Below are positions 41,350-52,835 of a stretch of 64,000 nucleotides of DNA, piece after piece. This stretch comes from Eonycteris spelaea. Lineage: Eukaryota; Chordata; Mammalia; Chiroptera; Pteropodidae. The stretch covers positions 14,965,001 to 15,029,000 of the forward strand of contig PUFA01000007.1 of assembly GCA_003508835.1 (NCBI GenBank), given 5' to 3'. A model generated the notes under the pieces. It saw only the letters and a list, made by a program, of their open reading frames with translations. It ran no database searches and was not told where the DNA came from. The first letter of the stretch is position 1, and each line of letters starts with the position of its first letter. Made by a program: the position numbers and the translations under genes.

Positions 41350-41452
41350 TTGTTGCTCCAGGAAGGGAGAATCCTAGGATGTCTCTGAATAAAGACGCCA
41401 GAAGTGCCAAGAGACTAGATGGGAGCCAAGCCGGAAAACTAGGGACTGGGAG
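41350..41452 (+). other. IFTAP: Candidate IFTAP exon 1 (non-coding)
   Basis: A strong donor, CTGGGAG|GTGAGAG, ends a candidate exon at 41452, downstream of the ZNF143-like motifs. The exon start is approximate. It contains one ATG (41378, in 'aggatgtctctga') with a stop two codons later. Splicing to 57533 would bypass the RAG2 promoter by more than 10 kb. There is no transcript evidence, and other first exons are possible. Confidence 0.45.
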
Positions 41453-42414
41453 GTGAGAGTGGCGGACGCAGACCCAACATCCGGGTTGCGGGAAGGCTGC
41501 AGCAGCTGGGGGGGCCTTCAGGCAGCCCTCTACCCCGGTGTGGCCCGTGATTCTCCCGGGGACTCTCAGACTGGTGGTGACCTAGTAGGAAGCACAACCG
41601 CCTCGAGCTAGAGTCGGGTTGCCTGGAAACCGCAGCCCGAAGGACGCCAGGCCTAGTGTGGTTGCAGACTCCCGCCTGGACGCTGTGGAGCTCCGCTCAA
41701 AATTGCTGGCGCGCGGGGTTAAGGGAGGAACCGAGGTTTAACATAGACGCGACTATTCTGCAGGACCGAAAGAGCAGTCTCGGAATACCTGGAGTGCAGG
41801 GGAGAAATTACTTGATAATGAATTTTTTTTTTTTTACCACGCCTATATTTAGTCATGAAAATACAGTAAATAGACTCTAGCGAGTGCCACATGAAAGGCC
41901 CTTTATTTGCTCAACTGTTTTTGCTCTCGTTCATAAGGTTCTTTTAGGGAAGCAGAAGAGATTCATAAACACCTCTCTTTCTCCCCCTCCTCCTTAGTTC
42001 TCCCACTCGTTCCTTTCCTCTCCCTCTCACTTCTTTGTACTCCGCCTCCCTTTAGGAAATAGTGGCTGTTATTTCAGGCTCTTTCCAGCCCCCTCCTCCG
42101 CCCCAAATTTGAAGTAATTCTTTAGTAACTCTGTAGTAAGCAGGCATTAAGCAAAGAGGTGTCAGAATTACTCAGGATTTAATATTTATATTATAATATT
42201 TTTTTAGGAAGGTGTTTACTAGATGAAGTAAGCTTGATAAAGTTTTATTTTTACCATCACCTACCTACCTTAGAGAGATGTCATGAGCCTTAATGAGACA
42301 TATACTCCCTGTTTGCAGAGTGAAGTCCTAGGCACCAAAGGTTAAAAGAAACAAAATAGCACAGATTCTCTGACTTTTAAGAGTGAATTGTTACTATGCT
42401 TCAAAAATAGTATA

Positions 42415-42660
42415 AAACAGTGGCTGAGTATAGACTCTGAAGGCTGATTTGCTGTATGTAAATCGTGGTTCTGTTACTGACTACATGCATTTGGGCAAGT
42501 AATCTAATCTCTCTCTGCCTCAGTTTCCTCATCTGTAAAATAAGATAATAATTTTACTTACTTTATAGGTGGATATAAGTGATGGTTAGTAAATTAACGC
42601 ATTTAAAGAAAGGACTCAGCACAGGGCTTTGCGCACAGTAAGTGATAGTTATTATGATTA
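42415..42660 (-). mobile_element. MIR SINE, nearly complete (antisense)
   Basis: 'tctgttactgactacatgca', 'tgcctcagtttcctcatctg', 'taaaataagataataatttt' and 'gctttgcgcacagtaagtga' give the whole antisense MIR order. One of the best-preserved MIRs here. Confidence 0.88.
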
Positions 42661-42904
42661 TTCTTGAACTTATCAAAAGTAAGGTTGTTAATACACAATA
42701 CCTGCCACTCATGGCAGATGATTTTTATAATGTTGGAGGCAATTAGAAAGGCTTTAGGATCTGGGAATCTGGTCAGCGGGTATAGATTAATAATTTTTTA
42801 GAATAATGAGAATTGGATAAATATATACAACAGAGGTGCTGGTGGTGATTTAAATAACAGGAAATATTTCATTCTTTTTGTTACCCTTTCTGAAGTCCTC
42901 ATTA

Positions 42905-43112
42905 AATATGCAGACTCTGAAGTTGGAGTGTCTGAGTCCAAATCTGGGCTCTAAAGCTTAGTTGCTGTGTAACTATCTTGGGCAAGTTATTTTCTCTTTG
43001 TTCTTTTCTGTAAAATGAGGATACTATTAGTACTTATTCATTGGTTGTTTTGAAGAATAAATGGAAAAACTCATGTAAATCACATAGCGCAGAAATATTC
43101 CATAAATGTTAG
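42905..43112 (-). mobile_element. MIR SINE (antisense)
   Basis: 'gtccaaatctgggctctaaa', 'cttgggcaagttattttctc' and 'tctgtaaaatgaggatacta' identify an antisense MIR about 250 bases after another one in the same orientation. Confidence 0.82.
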
Positions 43113-44262
43113 TTGATACTGCAAAGTTTCCTTGGACCACTTAGGATCTCTAGGCAGTCTAATGAGGTGCTGGTGGGGCTTTTCTCCCTGAAGCACTCTG
43201 TAGATCAAGTGTAATTAATTCTCATTCTCTTCTACTTATTAGTTTTAGTTTGCTTGAGAGATTCCTCAAGGAGTGATATTTTAATAATCATCTCATGGGT
43301 TATTAAACCAAGTGAAAAATGGTGAATGAGACAGACCATTACTAAAGTTATGAAAGCAAGCCTGTCTCCTCATCAGCCCATAGTGGTTTGTAGGTTCAGT
43401 AACTTGCCCCGCTTATGAAATAACGTGGGCAAGTGTTTTCTTTGTTCATGACCTATCCATGTATACATAAGAGAAGGCATCTGTGCAACTAAGAAAATGC
43501 TCTCAGGAAATACTGTTGACCCTCAATTCAGTAAATGAAAACCATAAGTGATTACACTAAGCATGCTGTGTGATGATTGTCAGACTTGCCCACTTTGGAG
43601 TGGAGGGAGAGCTGAAGCCAAAGCCTGCTTGTTTTAAACACTTAGGAAGACTGTTATTGGGATATAGGGTGAGACATATAGGGCTAATGGATTCAGCATC
43701 GTAATGGGTGAACATACACTAAGAACATTTAATTTCAGACAGTAAACTTTAAAAAATACATTTTCGTTGTAGCCTATTGGCTTCATTTTAAGGTTGTCAT
43801 TCGGATTGGCTTCTCTTAAGTGAAAATAGGATTATTATGGATTATACAGAAACATTTTCTTTGGCAAGACACAAGGAATACTACCCATTTTTTTTTGTAG
43901 CTTAATTTGGATCCCTAAAGTTTTCTGCTCTGTTCCTTTAATTCCCTGCTGTTGGCACACCTCATAATTTCAGGGCCCTAAAAACAGTGCTAAAGTTTAT
44001 TACTGTTAACATAACATCTCCTCGTGTAACACAGTTCAAATATTTGTATATTTAATGTTTAGGTTACCCATTTTAAACCTTGCCCAGAAGATTTACATAT
44101 TTAAAGGATAAACAGAAACACTGAATGTATTTTTACATTATTTTGACATATTTATTTAGTTTTCAAAATTTTGCTTTATTAAATACATTTTCACTGTAGT
44201 AGACTTGTATATTTTCCATTTTAATGTGACTATATGAGTCATGTCTTTTTTGTATTAGTTTA
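43113..44262. other. RAG2 intron sequence, nothing recognised
   Basis: AT-rich sequence without a nameable repeat or gene. Confidence 0.5.
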
Positions 44263-44272
44263 TTTATTTATC

Positions 44273-44303
<31 letters not shown>

Positions 44304-44415
44304 CATAGGCAAGGCAACTCTTGGTTGACCTCACAGATTGCAAGGACCTTGTCGTTTTATAATCCCTTATTTTTAAAATTTTTTTACACCTACAGCACCT
44401 GGTCTTCTTAGGTGG
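44263..44415 (-). mobile_element. 5'-truncated 5S-derived SINE with (GATA)n tail
   Basis: Plus-strand bases 44308-44415 repeat the body of the SINE at 0.9 kb: 'aggcaaggcaactcttggtt', then 'ttgcaaggaccttgtcg', then 'ttttttacacctacag'. Only about 25 bases of the 5S 3' end remain ('cacctggtcttcttaggtgg'). A TATC/TATT tetranucleotide array at 44263-44307 abuts the SINE 3' end, as if grown from its tail. Confidence 0.85.
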
Positions 44416-44909
44416 TAAGAGTTTTTAAAAGGTTATACTAAAACTAAAAAAATCTACTTTCTTTAAATAGGCTAGATAAAAACAGATTTTGAAAAAGAAG
44501 ACACTATTCTTCAACTCATGGAAGTTTCAAAGTCAACACATTAAAGATTCTATTTAAAAGACAAAAATATAGGCCCAATAAATTTATACAAATTTCCCAA
44601 CCCCATGCTAACTTTTCTCAGCAGGGAGATTTTCGTTTATGCACTGTGAAGCTAGGGCATAGTTGAGAATCAAAAGAGGACTAATAGTGTGAGGTCTGGG
44701 TTTGTAGTTTCCTGTGTCTGAACTGACTCTTTTTCCCTTCAAAGTAAAGTACTGTACTCTGAAGCATGAAAACTTACTGATCAGTGATGCCCATATTTTC
44801 CTGATTTCTCCAAAATAGCAGGTAACCTCATGTAACTGCAGTCATTTAGTGCATGAATTAGCCATATCTTGCACGGTTAATCAGATTTGAGGCATACATT
44901 ATTTGATTT

Positions 44910-44923
44910 TTTTTTTTTTTTTG
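44910..44923. repeat. T-homopolymer
   Basis: A run of about 14-15 Ts, without an attached retroposon body that I can name. Confidence 0.8.
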
Positions 44924-45213
44924 CACTGGCAGTAAAACCAGAATTAGGTCATCCTTCTGGTACTTATGGCAGAGAAGCATTTATGCATTAAGATTAATAT
45001 GGGGGCTCTGATGCCACAGGAATTAAATCCTTGTAGCAACGTGCAACTAGAGAGCCCCATAGTTTCCAAATTCTGCATCATACCTTCCCCTCTGGACACC
45101 CAATCCACCTGTTAACTAACATGCTGCCGAAGGGACCATCATCTATCTCTTGAAGTTGACAAATGTAGGTGCCCATCTTTTAGCTTTGGTAGAAATGAAG
45201 ATATTGGACCTAC

Positions 45214-45345
45214 CTGAAGGCCAGAGGGGCTACTCACCCCTCTCTGAATCTTTGCCGTTAAAGGAGGTGTTAAATGTCAGCACTTGGGGAAGGTTCACTG
45301 ACTGCCCACTCTGACCGTGGCAAGCAGAGGCTGACGGTAGAGAGA
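45214..45345 (-). other. RAG2: RAG2 exon 1 (non-coding)
   Basis: Minus strand: segments such as CAGCCTCTGCTTGCCAC, GTGGGCAGTCAGTGAA, CTTCCCCAAGTGCTGACA and GCAAAGATTCAGAGAG closely resemble the human RAG2 first exon as I remember it. The exon ends CCTTCAG|GTAGGTCC at 45214. The start near 45345 is an estimate. If transcription began slightly upstream, an ATG at 45349-45347 would open a 39-codon upstream frame closing inside the exon. The exon lies in the putative IFTAP intron 1. Confidence 0.85.
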
Positions 45346-45640
45346 GCATGTATGTGTGCCTACAGATGTTCCAGTGAACACTGATCTAAAGGGAGTAACT
45401 GACTGTGACCTTTTTTTTTTTTTCTTTAGATGGTTGAGAGAGATATCCACTAGGGTGTACCCTCAAGATTTAACTATTTCCTTACTGGCAAACAATGGCA
45501 AAACAGTCTGCTATTTATCTGTAAAGACAAAAGAAAAATCTGGTTGAAACCTGATTTATAATTTTATTTAAGCCATTTTAGAAGAACACAGAAGAAAATG
45601 AACATAATTACTCTGATTTAAATGAATACTATTGTGTATC
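45346..45640 (-). promoter_or_regulatory. RAG2: RAG2 proximal promoter region (extent nominal)
   Basis: Sequence immediately upstream of RAG2 exon 1 on the minus strand. It includes a T-run (about 45411-45423 on the plus strand) and no CpG island or TATA box at a normal distance. The published human and mouse core promoters cover roughly this interval and respond to lymphoid factors; I could not place those sites by eye with confidence. Confidence 0.5.
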
Positions 45641-45809
45641 AAATGGGAAATTCCTTTTCCTAAAGCAGAGACCACTGATACCAATGTCAGTCATTTTGAC
45701 CTTGAATTGCTCTTCAGTGGTCTCATTTTTTTTTTTTTTAATGCAAGTCTCAGAAAAGATTCTAATTATTGGAGGCCAGCTGCCAACTTTATATCAGGTT
45801 GCTGCTGTG

Positions 45810-46005
45810 TAATGCAGCATAGTGGAATCATTAAGACAGTTGGCTTTGGAGGCAAGCTGATCTGGTTTTCTCGGCCAGCTCTGCCATCTTCCAGATGGAG
45901 TCATCTTAATCCCCAGCCTCTGAAATGGGTATAATAGAAATGTTTACCTCAAAAGATGGTGGCAGAAAGGTTAAATGAGATAATATCTTTAGAGTGCTCA
46001 GCCAA
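45810..46005 (-). mobile_element. MIR SINE (antisense)
   Basis: 'ggctttggaggcaagctgat', 'gccagctctgccatcttcca', 'agcctctgaaatgggtataa' and 'gttaaatgagataatatctt' match the antisense MIR. Confidence 0.75.
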
Positions 46006-46104
46006 GAATGACATTCCAGTGGTCTCAATCACAAAAACTCTGTTGGTGGCCTCCCTCACTCCCATCCAGAGGTTTCATAACCAAAGGAGGCAAGGGTTTA
46101 CTTA

Positions 46105-47830
46105 ATTTTTTAAATAGACTTTATTTTTTAGAGCAGTGTTGGGTATACAACAAAATCAAATGGAATTTACAGAGATTTGTCATATACTTCCTGGGTCACT
46201 CATGACTAGCCTCTCTCAGTATCAATATCACCCACCAGAGGTACGTTTTGTTATCATTGGTGAATGCACATTGACACGTTATCACCCAAAGTCTATAGTT
46301 CACATCAGGATTCACTCTTGGTGTTGTATAGTCTATGGCTTTGGACAAAGGTAAAATAACGTGTATCCACAATTATAGTCTCATACAGCAGAGGTTCACT
46401 GCCCTAAAAGTATTCTGTGCTCTGCCAATTCATCTCCCCTTTCCTCTAACTCCTGGCAACACCTATCCTTTTACTGTTTCTATAGTTTTGCCTTTTCCAA
46501 AATGTCAAATACAGGCAAACCTTGGAGATATTGCAGTTTCAGACCACTGTAATAAAGCAAGTATGGCAATAAAGCAAGTTTGTAATCATTTTGCTGATGG
46601 AGGGTCTCACTTTCAATGTGTTAAAAATGCAAAAATCTGTAAAGTGCAATAAAACGAGGTAAGCCTGTGGTTAGATCATATAGTATGTAGCCTTTTTAGA
46701 TTAGCTTCTTTCACTTAGTCATATTCATTTAAGGTTCCTCTATGTCTTTTCCTGGCTCGATGGCTCATTTCTTTTTAGCACTGAATAATATTTCATTGTC
46801 TGGTTGTACCACAGGTGACTTATCCATTCTCCTACTGAAAAGATATCCTTGGTTGTTTTCAGGTTTTGACGTTTATGAATGAAGTTGCTATAAACATTCA
46901 TGTGCAGGTTTTCGTGTGGACATGTTTTTAGCTTTTTCGAGTAAATACCAAGAAGTATCATATGATAAGTGCATGCTTAGTTTTGTAAGAAAATGCCAAA
47001 CTGTCTTCCAAATTGGCTGTTTGATTTTGCATTTCTACCAGAAATGAATGAGAGTTCCTGTTGCTGCATATCCTTGTCAGCATTTGGTGTTGTCAGTGTT
47101 CTGGATTTTGGCCATCCTAATAGGTGTGTAGTGGTATTTCTCGTTGTTTTAATTTGCATTTCCCTGATGACTATGATGTGGAGCATCTTTTCATGTGCTT
47201 TTTTTTGTCATCTGTGTATCTTCTCTGGTGAGGTGTCTTAGTTAAGGTCTTTGGTCCATTTTTTAAAATCAGGTTGTTTTCTTATTGTTGAATTTTATGA
47301 GTTCTTTGTGTGTTTTGGTTAACAGCCCTTTATCAGATGTGTCTCTTAAATATTTTCTCTCAGTCTGTGGCTTTTCTTTTTATTCTCTTCTCAGCGTCTT
47401 TCACAGAGCAGAGGTTTTTACTTTTAATGAAACCCAGCTTATCAATTATTTATTTCATGGATCATGTCGTTAGTGTTGTATCTAAAAAGTTGTTGCCATA
47501 CCCAGAATCATCTAGCTTTTTTTCTATGTTATCTCCTAGGAACTTTATGGTTTTCTGTTTTCTGTTTAGGTCTATGATCCATTTCAAGTTAATTCTTGTG
47601 AAGGGTGTAAGGTCTGTGATTAGATTCGTCTTTATGCATGTGGATGTCCCATTGTACCAGAATCATTTGTCGAAAAGACTATCTATGCTACATTGTGTTG
47701 CCTTTACTCCTTTGTCAAAGATCAGTTAACTATATTATGTTGGTCTATTTCTGGGCTTTCTATTCTGTTTGATTGATGCATTTACCCGTTCTTTCACCAA
47801 TACCACGTTGTCTTGATTATTGTAGCTGAC
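46105..47830 (-). mobile_element. Old L1 (L1M-type), 3' UTR and end of ORF2, antisense
   Basis: Runs from a 3' UTR-like 'agactttattttttagagca' through 'ggcaacacctatccttttac', 'ctgaataatatttcattgtc', 'caaactgtcttccaaattgg', 'tgaggtgtcttagttaaggt', 'ccctttatcagatgtgtctc' and 'tcatttgtcgaaaagactat'. The plus-strand frames in it are chance openings. A Tigger-type DNA transposon is inserted at 46512-46667. Confidence 0.88.
46512..46667 (+). mobile_element. Internally deleted Tigger1-type DNA transposon
   Basis: Begins CAGGCAAACCTTGGAGATAT and ends CAATAAAACGAGGTAAGCCTG, matching the terminal inverted repeats of mariner/Tigger elements. The interior keeps 'taataaagcaag' and 'ttgctgatggagggtct', the latter from the transposase end. 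Only about 156 bp remain of a multi-kilobase parent. The left flank ends in TA, the expected target. Nested in the L1. Confidence 0.87.
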
Positions 47831-48155
47831 ATATTTTAAAAACAATTGATTAAAAACAGTTACAGCAAGAAAAATATATTCCACCCATTAAGCCTATCAC
47901 CTAACCATAAAATTTTTCATTTCTTTGTGCTCTTTACCCAAATTATACACGTTTTATCTAATTATGAGAATGCATTTAAATTTTGTTTTAGCTTTTAATA
48001 TAATAACATTATTTCATATTCTCTATGCAGTGTGTATTTTATTTTCACCTTTATATTTTTTAATAGTTGCCTGAAATTTTAGTAAGTAAACGTAACACAG
48101 TTTATCTTATCATCCACCACTGTTGGTCATTTGATGATTATCTGTGTGACCTAGA
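47831..48155. other. IFTAP intron sequence, nothing recognised
   Basis: AT-rich, no supported feature. Confidence 0.5.
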
Positions 48156-48159
48156 TGAT

Positions 48160-48320
48160 AGAATTCAGTGCTCAGAGGAAGACAGATCTGGATTTGGGTC
48201 TCAGTTGTTCTGCTACTTACTAGCCAAATGACCTTTTAGAGGTTCAGTTTCTTGGGACAATACCTGGCTTATTGTGAGGATTAATGGATATAAAGTGTCT
48301 GGTATAAAGAGTGTACTCAT
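48160..48320 (-). mobile_element. MIR SINE (antisense)
   Basis: 'gatctggatttgggtctcag', 'tgctacttactagccaaatg', 'tgtgaggattaatggatata' match the antisense MIR. Confidence 0.75.
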
Positions 48321-51300
48321 TAAATCTTGTCTAATGATGATGATGCTATAAATGTGTTTGGATAAGTGACCATTTTCATTTTGTAAAATTTTAGGATATA
48401 TTTTCAGTTTTTTAAAAAACTGATGAGTAGCTCAGCTGTTTGGCTGATTCTCATCATTTAAAATGTTGGTCCATCCTTTAAAAAAGGCATCACCATCTTT
48501 TCTAATTGCTTTTCTGACTACTCTTTCTTTCTCTGCAAAAGAATATTGGATTATTTCTCTCACCTGTTTATGATGTTATATAATGATCATGATACTTGAA
48601 ATTCCAGCATCAATGAGATCTCTTCTAAAGTTAAAATGTTGGATATCTCCCCAGTAAATACAAAATAAGAACAAATGTAGAAACCATGGGTAGGTTTAGG
48701 TAAGTGTTTTAGCCTTTGTATTTTACTAACACACACACACACACACACACAGGCAGTTTGTTGCAGAATGGGTTAGTTGTCTCCTGAAGAAACTAGAAAT
48801 TAGTGACTCATTTGGAAAGGGGTTTTAAAACTCTGAGCCCTTACTATACTATTAGGAGAGCATTAGACTTGCTCAGCATAGAAATCAATCAAGGTCCCAA
48901 TCTACTAAAGTGCTCAGCATAGAAATGAAATGTGAAATAGTAAATAGTATTTATTGAGCATCCACTATGTATAGTCAGGTGGAGAAATAGAACAAAAACC
49001 ACATAGGCCTTAAGGAATGTACATGATGGTAGGGTGAAGCAACTTTTGATTGTGGGTTAATGTGCCTCTCATTCTTCCCACATTCCCCCATTCAGCCTTA
49101 AAGTTCTTAAAGTTTCACCGAAATCACAATTACAGGTTACTCGGCCCGTTCTTAAGCCTTGAGACAGAATCAAATTCAGACTCATACTGAAATATATTGA
49201 CTTCTCCTACCTTTAATCTAAGAAATAGTGGACAATTAAAAGATACAAGTCAGTGTAATTACAGAATAAAATAATTTTTGTTCCACAGGGGAGATAAAAA
49301 TAATGAGATATGCCGATGTATAATTGAACAAAAAAGGAAGCGTAATTGGAGAACAATAGAATGTCAGAGATAGAATGCAGCTTCAAGTTCAATCCCTTTA
49401 GTTTTACATTAAGACTACTTAAGGCCAGAAGAGTTACATAACTTGCCAAGGGTAACACAGCTGCAGGTGTGTGTGTATGTGGTGGGTTCAGGTGAGGCAG
49501 AAAAGAAACACTCTTCTGTGAACTCATGACAGTGTTATCAAGAAGTCCAATGCACCTCTCAAGCATTACCATCACCATTTTATAAATAGAGATGCTCAAT
49601 GAGTTAATAAGTGATTGAAATATGGTCAGCAGTGACTTTTGATAGCATTTGGAATGGCATAGACTATTTAAAATTTTTTGATAAGTGGCTGGTTTTTAAT
49701 AATATAAATAGTATGTGAAAGGGAGATGTTTAGCTTGTTGAGCAAATCCACAATAGGAGTCAACTGGCAAAGAGGAGAAAAGAGGAAGGAAAAGGAAATA
49801 TATAGAAGGAAGCAATCTACAGTTAATGATGGATTGTCCAGAGAAAACATGACAAGTGACATTTTTGAATTAAAAGCAATTAATGAAATATGGTCACCTG
49901 ACCAGACTGCCTGGTATTTTCCTATGTTCCGTGTTGTCTGATTTAAGGTGGACTCTTTGCTGTAAAGTTAAGTGAAAAAAAATTTCAGAGGTGTTTTACA
50001 ATGTACTACCAAAAAATGCACTTAAGATTTTATTTTTAGAGAAGGAAGGAATTTGTGTTTTTTAGTTTCTACTTTTGAGTATAGAAACCATGTTGGTGAA
50101 AATAAATTGTGTGTGTGTTGTGTTGTGTACATCGAGGCAAAATTGCAAATAAAATGCTAAGAGTAATTGGAAGCTAGGGAACCATTATATTACTTCTTAA
50201 AGCCCATTCATAATCATATTCACAGGAATTGAGAATTAAAATAGTTGGGAAATACATCTTTAAAATCTTATTTCTTTTAAGAGAATGTCAAATGAAAAGG
50301 TCAATTTTATTTGCAAGAGCTGGCATTTCGAAACACTTAGAAATGAATTCCTGCAAGCAGAGTTGATTCGGTTTGGTTGGTCTCCACCTGCTTCTAACTA
50401 GCTGTGCATTTGCTTTAAAGTAGGCTTTCTGGTCTTGTAAAAGTGCTGGGCATTGTGCAGGCGGCTGACAGGCTCAGGGAGCTGGAGCAAAGGGGATGAC
50501 TGTGAAGAGTGGATGCCTTCATGGTAGAGTTGTTATGCAATACAGATAAAACAAGCATTGATGGGACAATGCATCCCATGTGAAGGTGGGATGATAATGA
50601 ACAAATAACTCTTTTGTGATTAAAATACTATTGCATGATCATTGAGCTATAAACTTGACTCAGAAGCCACTACCTTATGGAGTCCCAGCCTTATTAGGGA
50701 CCTTGGAAAAATGTTCACTGAAACACTCACTGTTACCATCCAGAACTAGCTGGTGTCGTTGATCACATTCCCGAAGACAGGAGACCAATTTTGAATGTGC
50801 TTGACATGTTCATGTACTGTACATTTTCCTCGATAAACGTACTAGTCTATGGATCATGTGATGTAGGAGTTTTGTTAGAGGGGTGAAGGTAGGGTATTTA
50901 CTTGTGATTGCCCACAGCTCTAAATTTTTCAAAAAAGCAAATAAAAGAAACGAAAATAGTGGTGAAAGGGTAGTCTTCTTGACTTTGAAAACAATGAATT
51001 TTCTAGAATTTGTCTTATGGGTATATCCTTCAGATTCCATGTCCACAGGTAATCTGTTTTTTAAAAAACGACAGGGAGTGAGCAGGGAGAGGAAGTTTGA
51101 ATGCTTCTCTGTTTGCGTTTTTCTTTGTTTAATGGAATTAATAGCTGTGTAATTGAAAACAGTCTAATATTCAGTTGACCTGCCTCAGTGAGTCAAGCAG
51201 ACATTTCTAGATTGACTTAAAGAGCTTGGAGGAAGAGTATATTTTGGGGAAATAAAATTGATTTTGTACAATCTGCTGATGAACAGCAAGGCTTAATGAA

Positions 51301-51550
51301 TGATGGCCTCAAGAAACCTCATTACAGTAGCTTGGATGAATGAGCAGAAAAGGGAAGCAAATTTTTCAAAAGGAAAGTTTCTGCTTAAACATGTAATTTT
51401 ATAGATTAGTATTATTCCCATCCCCCAGAGCTTTCTACAGTGGGAAGGCAATCAACATGCCTGAATTCCAACATCCTTGGCAATACTTTCAGTGATAATT
51501 TTCTTTTCCTAAATCTCTTTCACCTTAATTGGCTTACTCTTCTCCTGCTT
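48321..51550. other. IFTAP intron 1 sequence
   Basis: Mostly unassigned. A short (AC)n lies at 48730-48751, an L2-like end near 48940-48990 and a sense MIR piece near 49395-49475 ('taacttgccaagggtaacac'). No exon is recognised; enhancers of the RAG locus reported upstream of RAG2 in mouse could lie in this flank but cannot be placed by eye. Confidence 0.45.
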
Positions 51551-51559
51551 CCCTTTCCC

Positions 51560-52835
51560 CCTTTTTAAACTTTTAACTTATAAATAATTATAGATTTACA
51601 TGAGATTGCAAAGAAATGTACAGGGAGATTCTATGCAACCTTGGCCTAGCCTTTTTCAGTGTTAACATCTTATATAACTGCACTATTAAAACTCGGGAAA
51701 TCAGCATTGGTAGAATCCACAGACATATTCAGATTTCACGAGTTATATATACACTCATTTGTATATGCGATTAGTTCAACTATATCACATGCGTAGCCTT
51801 ATATAACCACCACCACAATTTAGATACTTAGCTGAACCATCATTATAAGACTCATAATACCCCATTTATATTCATATCTATCTTTCCCCCTCCTTTCTAA
51901 CCCCAGCAGCTACTAATTTGTTCTCCATCTCTTTAAATATGTCATTTCTTAAATGTTACTTAAATGGAATCATGTAGTATGCACATAGAGCCTTTTGAGA
52001 TTGGCTTTTTAAAACTTCACATAATGTCTTTGAGGCTCATCCAAGTTATTGTGTGAATCAATAGTGTGTTCCTTTTTATTGCTGAGTAATACTCCATGGT
52101 ATGGATGTACAACAGTTTGTTTAACCATTCACCCATTAAAGGACATTTGGGTCATTTTTTGTTTTGGACTATTGTGAATACAGCAGCTATGAACATTCGT
52201 ATAGAAATTTTTGCATAGGAATAAGTATTTCCTGGGATAAATATCAAGAGTGCAATTGTCAGTTTAATTAGTAAGTCCATTTTTAGTTTTGCAAGGAACT
52301 GCCAAACTGGTTTTCAGAGTTGCTGAATCATTTTGCATTGCCCCGAGCAATGTATGAGTCAGTCAGTCTGCATCCCTGTCAGCATTTGGTGCTATCACAG
52401 TTTTTCATTTTAGCCATTTCTAAGTGTGCAGTGGTATCTCATTGTCATTTTAATTTGCATTTTTCTAATGACTAATGTTGAATGTCATTTCATGAGATTA
52501 TTTGCCATTAATATATATATATTTGTTGAAATGTGTCTTTCATCCTTTTTAGATTGGATTTCTTTAATGTTGATTTAAGAGTGCTTTTTACATTCTATAT
52601 GCTAGCCCTTTGTTGGACGTGTGATTTATAAATATTTTCTCTCTGCCTGTAATTTGTCTTTTCATCTTAACCGGATCTTTCACGGAGCCAAGTTTTTAAT
52701 TTTGCTGAGTTTGATTTATCCAGTTTTCCTCTTATGGATTATGCTTTTGGTGTCAAGCCTAAGAACGCTTTGCCTAGTCCTATGTCCTAAAAAGGTTGTC
52801 TATACATTTTCCTTTCTTTTATAAAATCCACCCAC
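51560..52835 (-). mobile_element. Old L1 (L1M-type) 3' part, antisense
   Basis: 'aaataattatagatttacat', 'atcatgtagtatgcacatag', 'tgctgagtaatactccatgg', 'aactgccaaactggttttca', 'agtgtgcagtggtatctcat', 'ttaattttgctgagtttgat' follow the reverse complement of L1. Similar in extent to the copy at 46.1-47.8 kb but more diverged and with no inserted element seen. Confidence 0.87.

Noticed and set aside
47285..47729. Plus-strand frames of 62 and 139 codons
   Set aside because: They lie in an antisense old L1; the true L1 frame is on the other strand and is broken.
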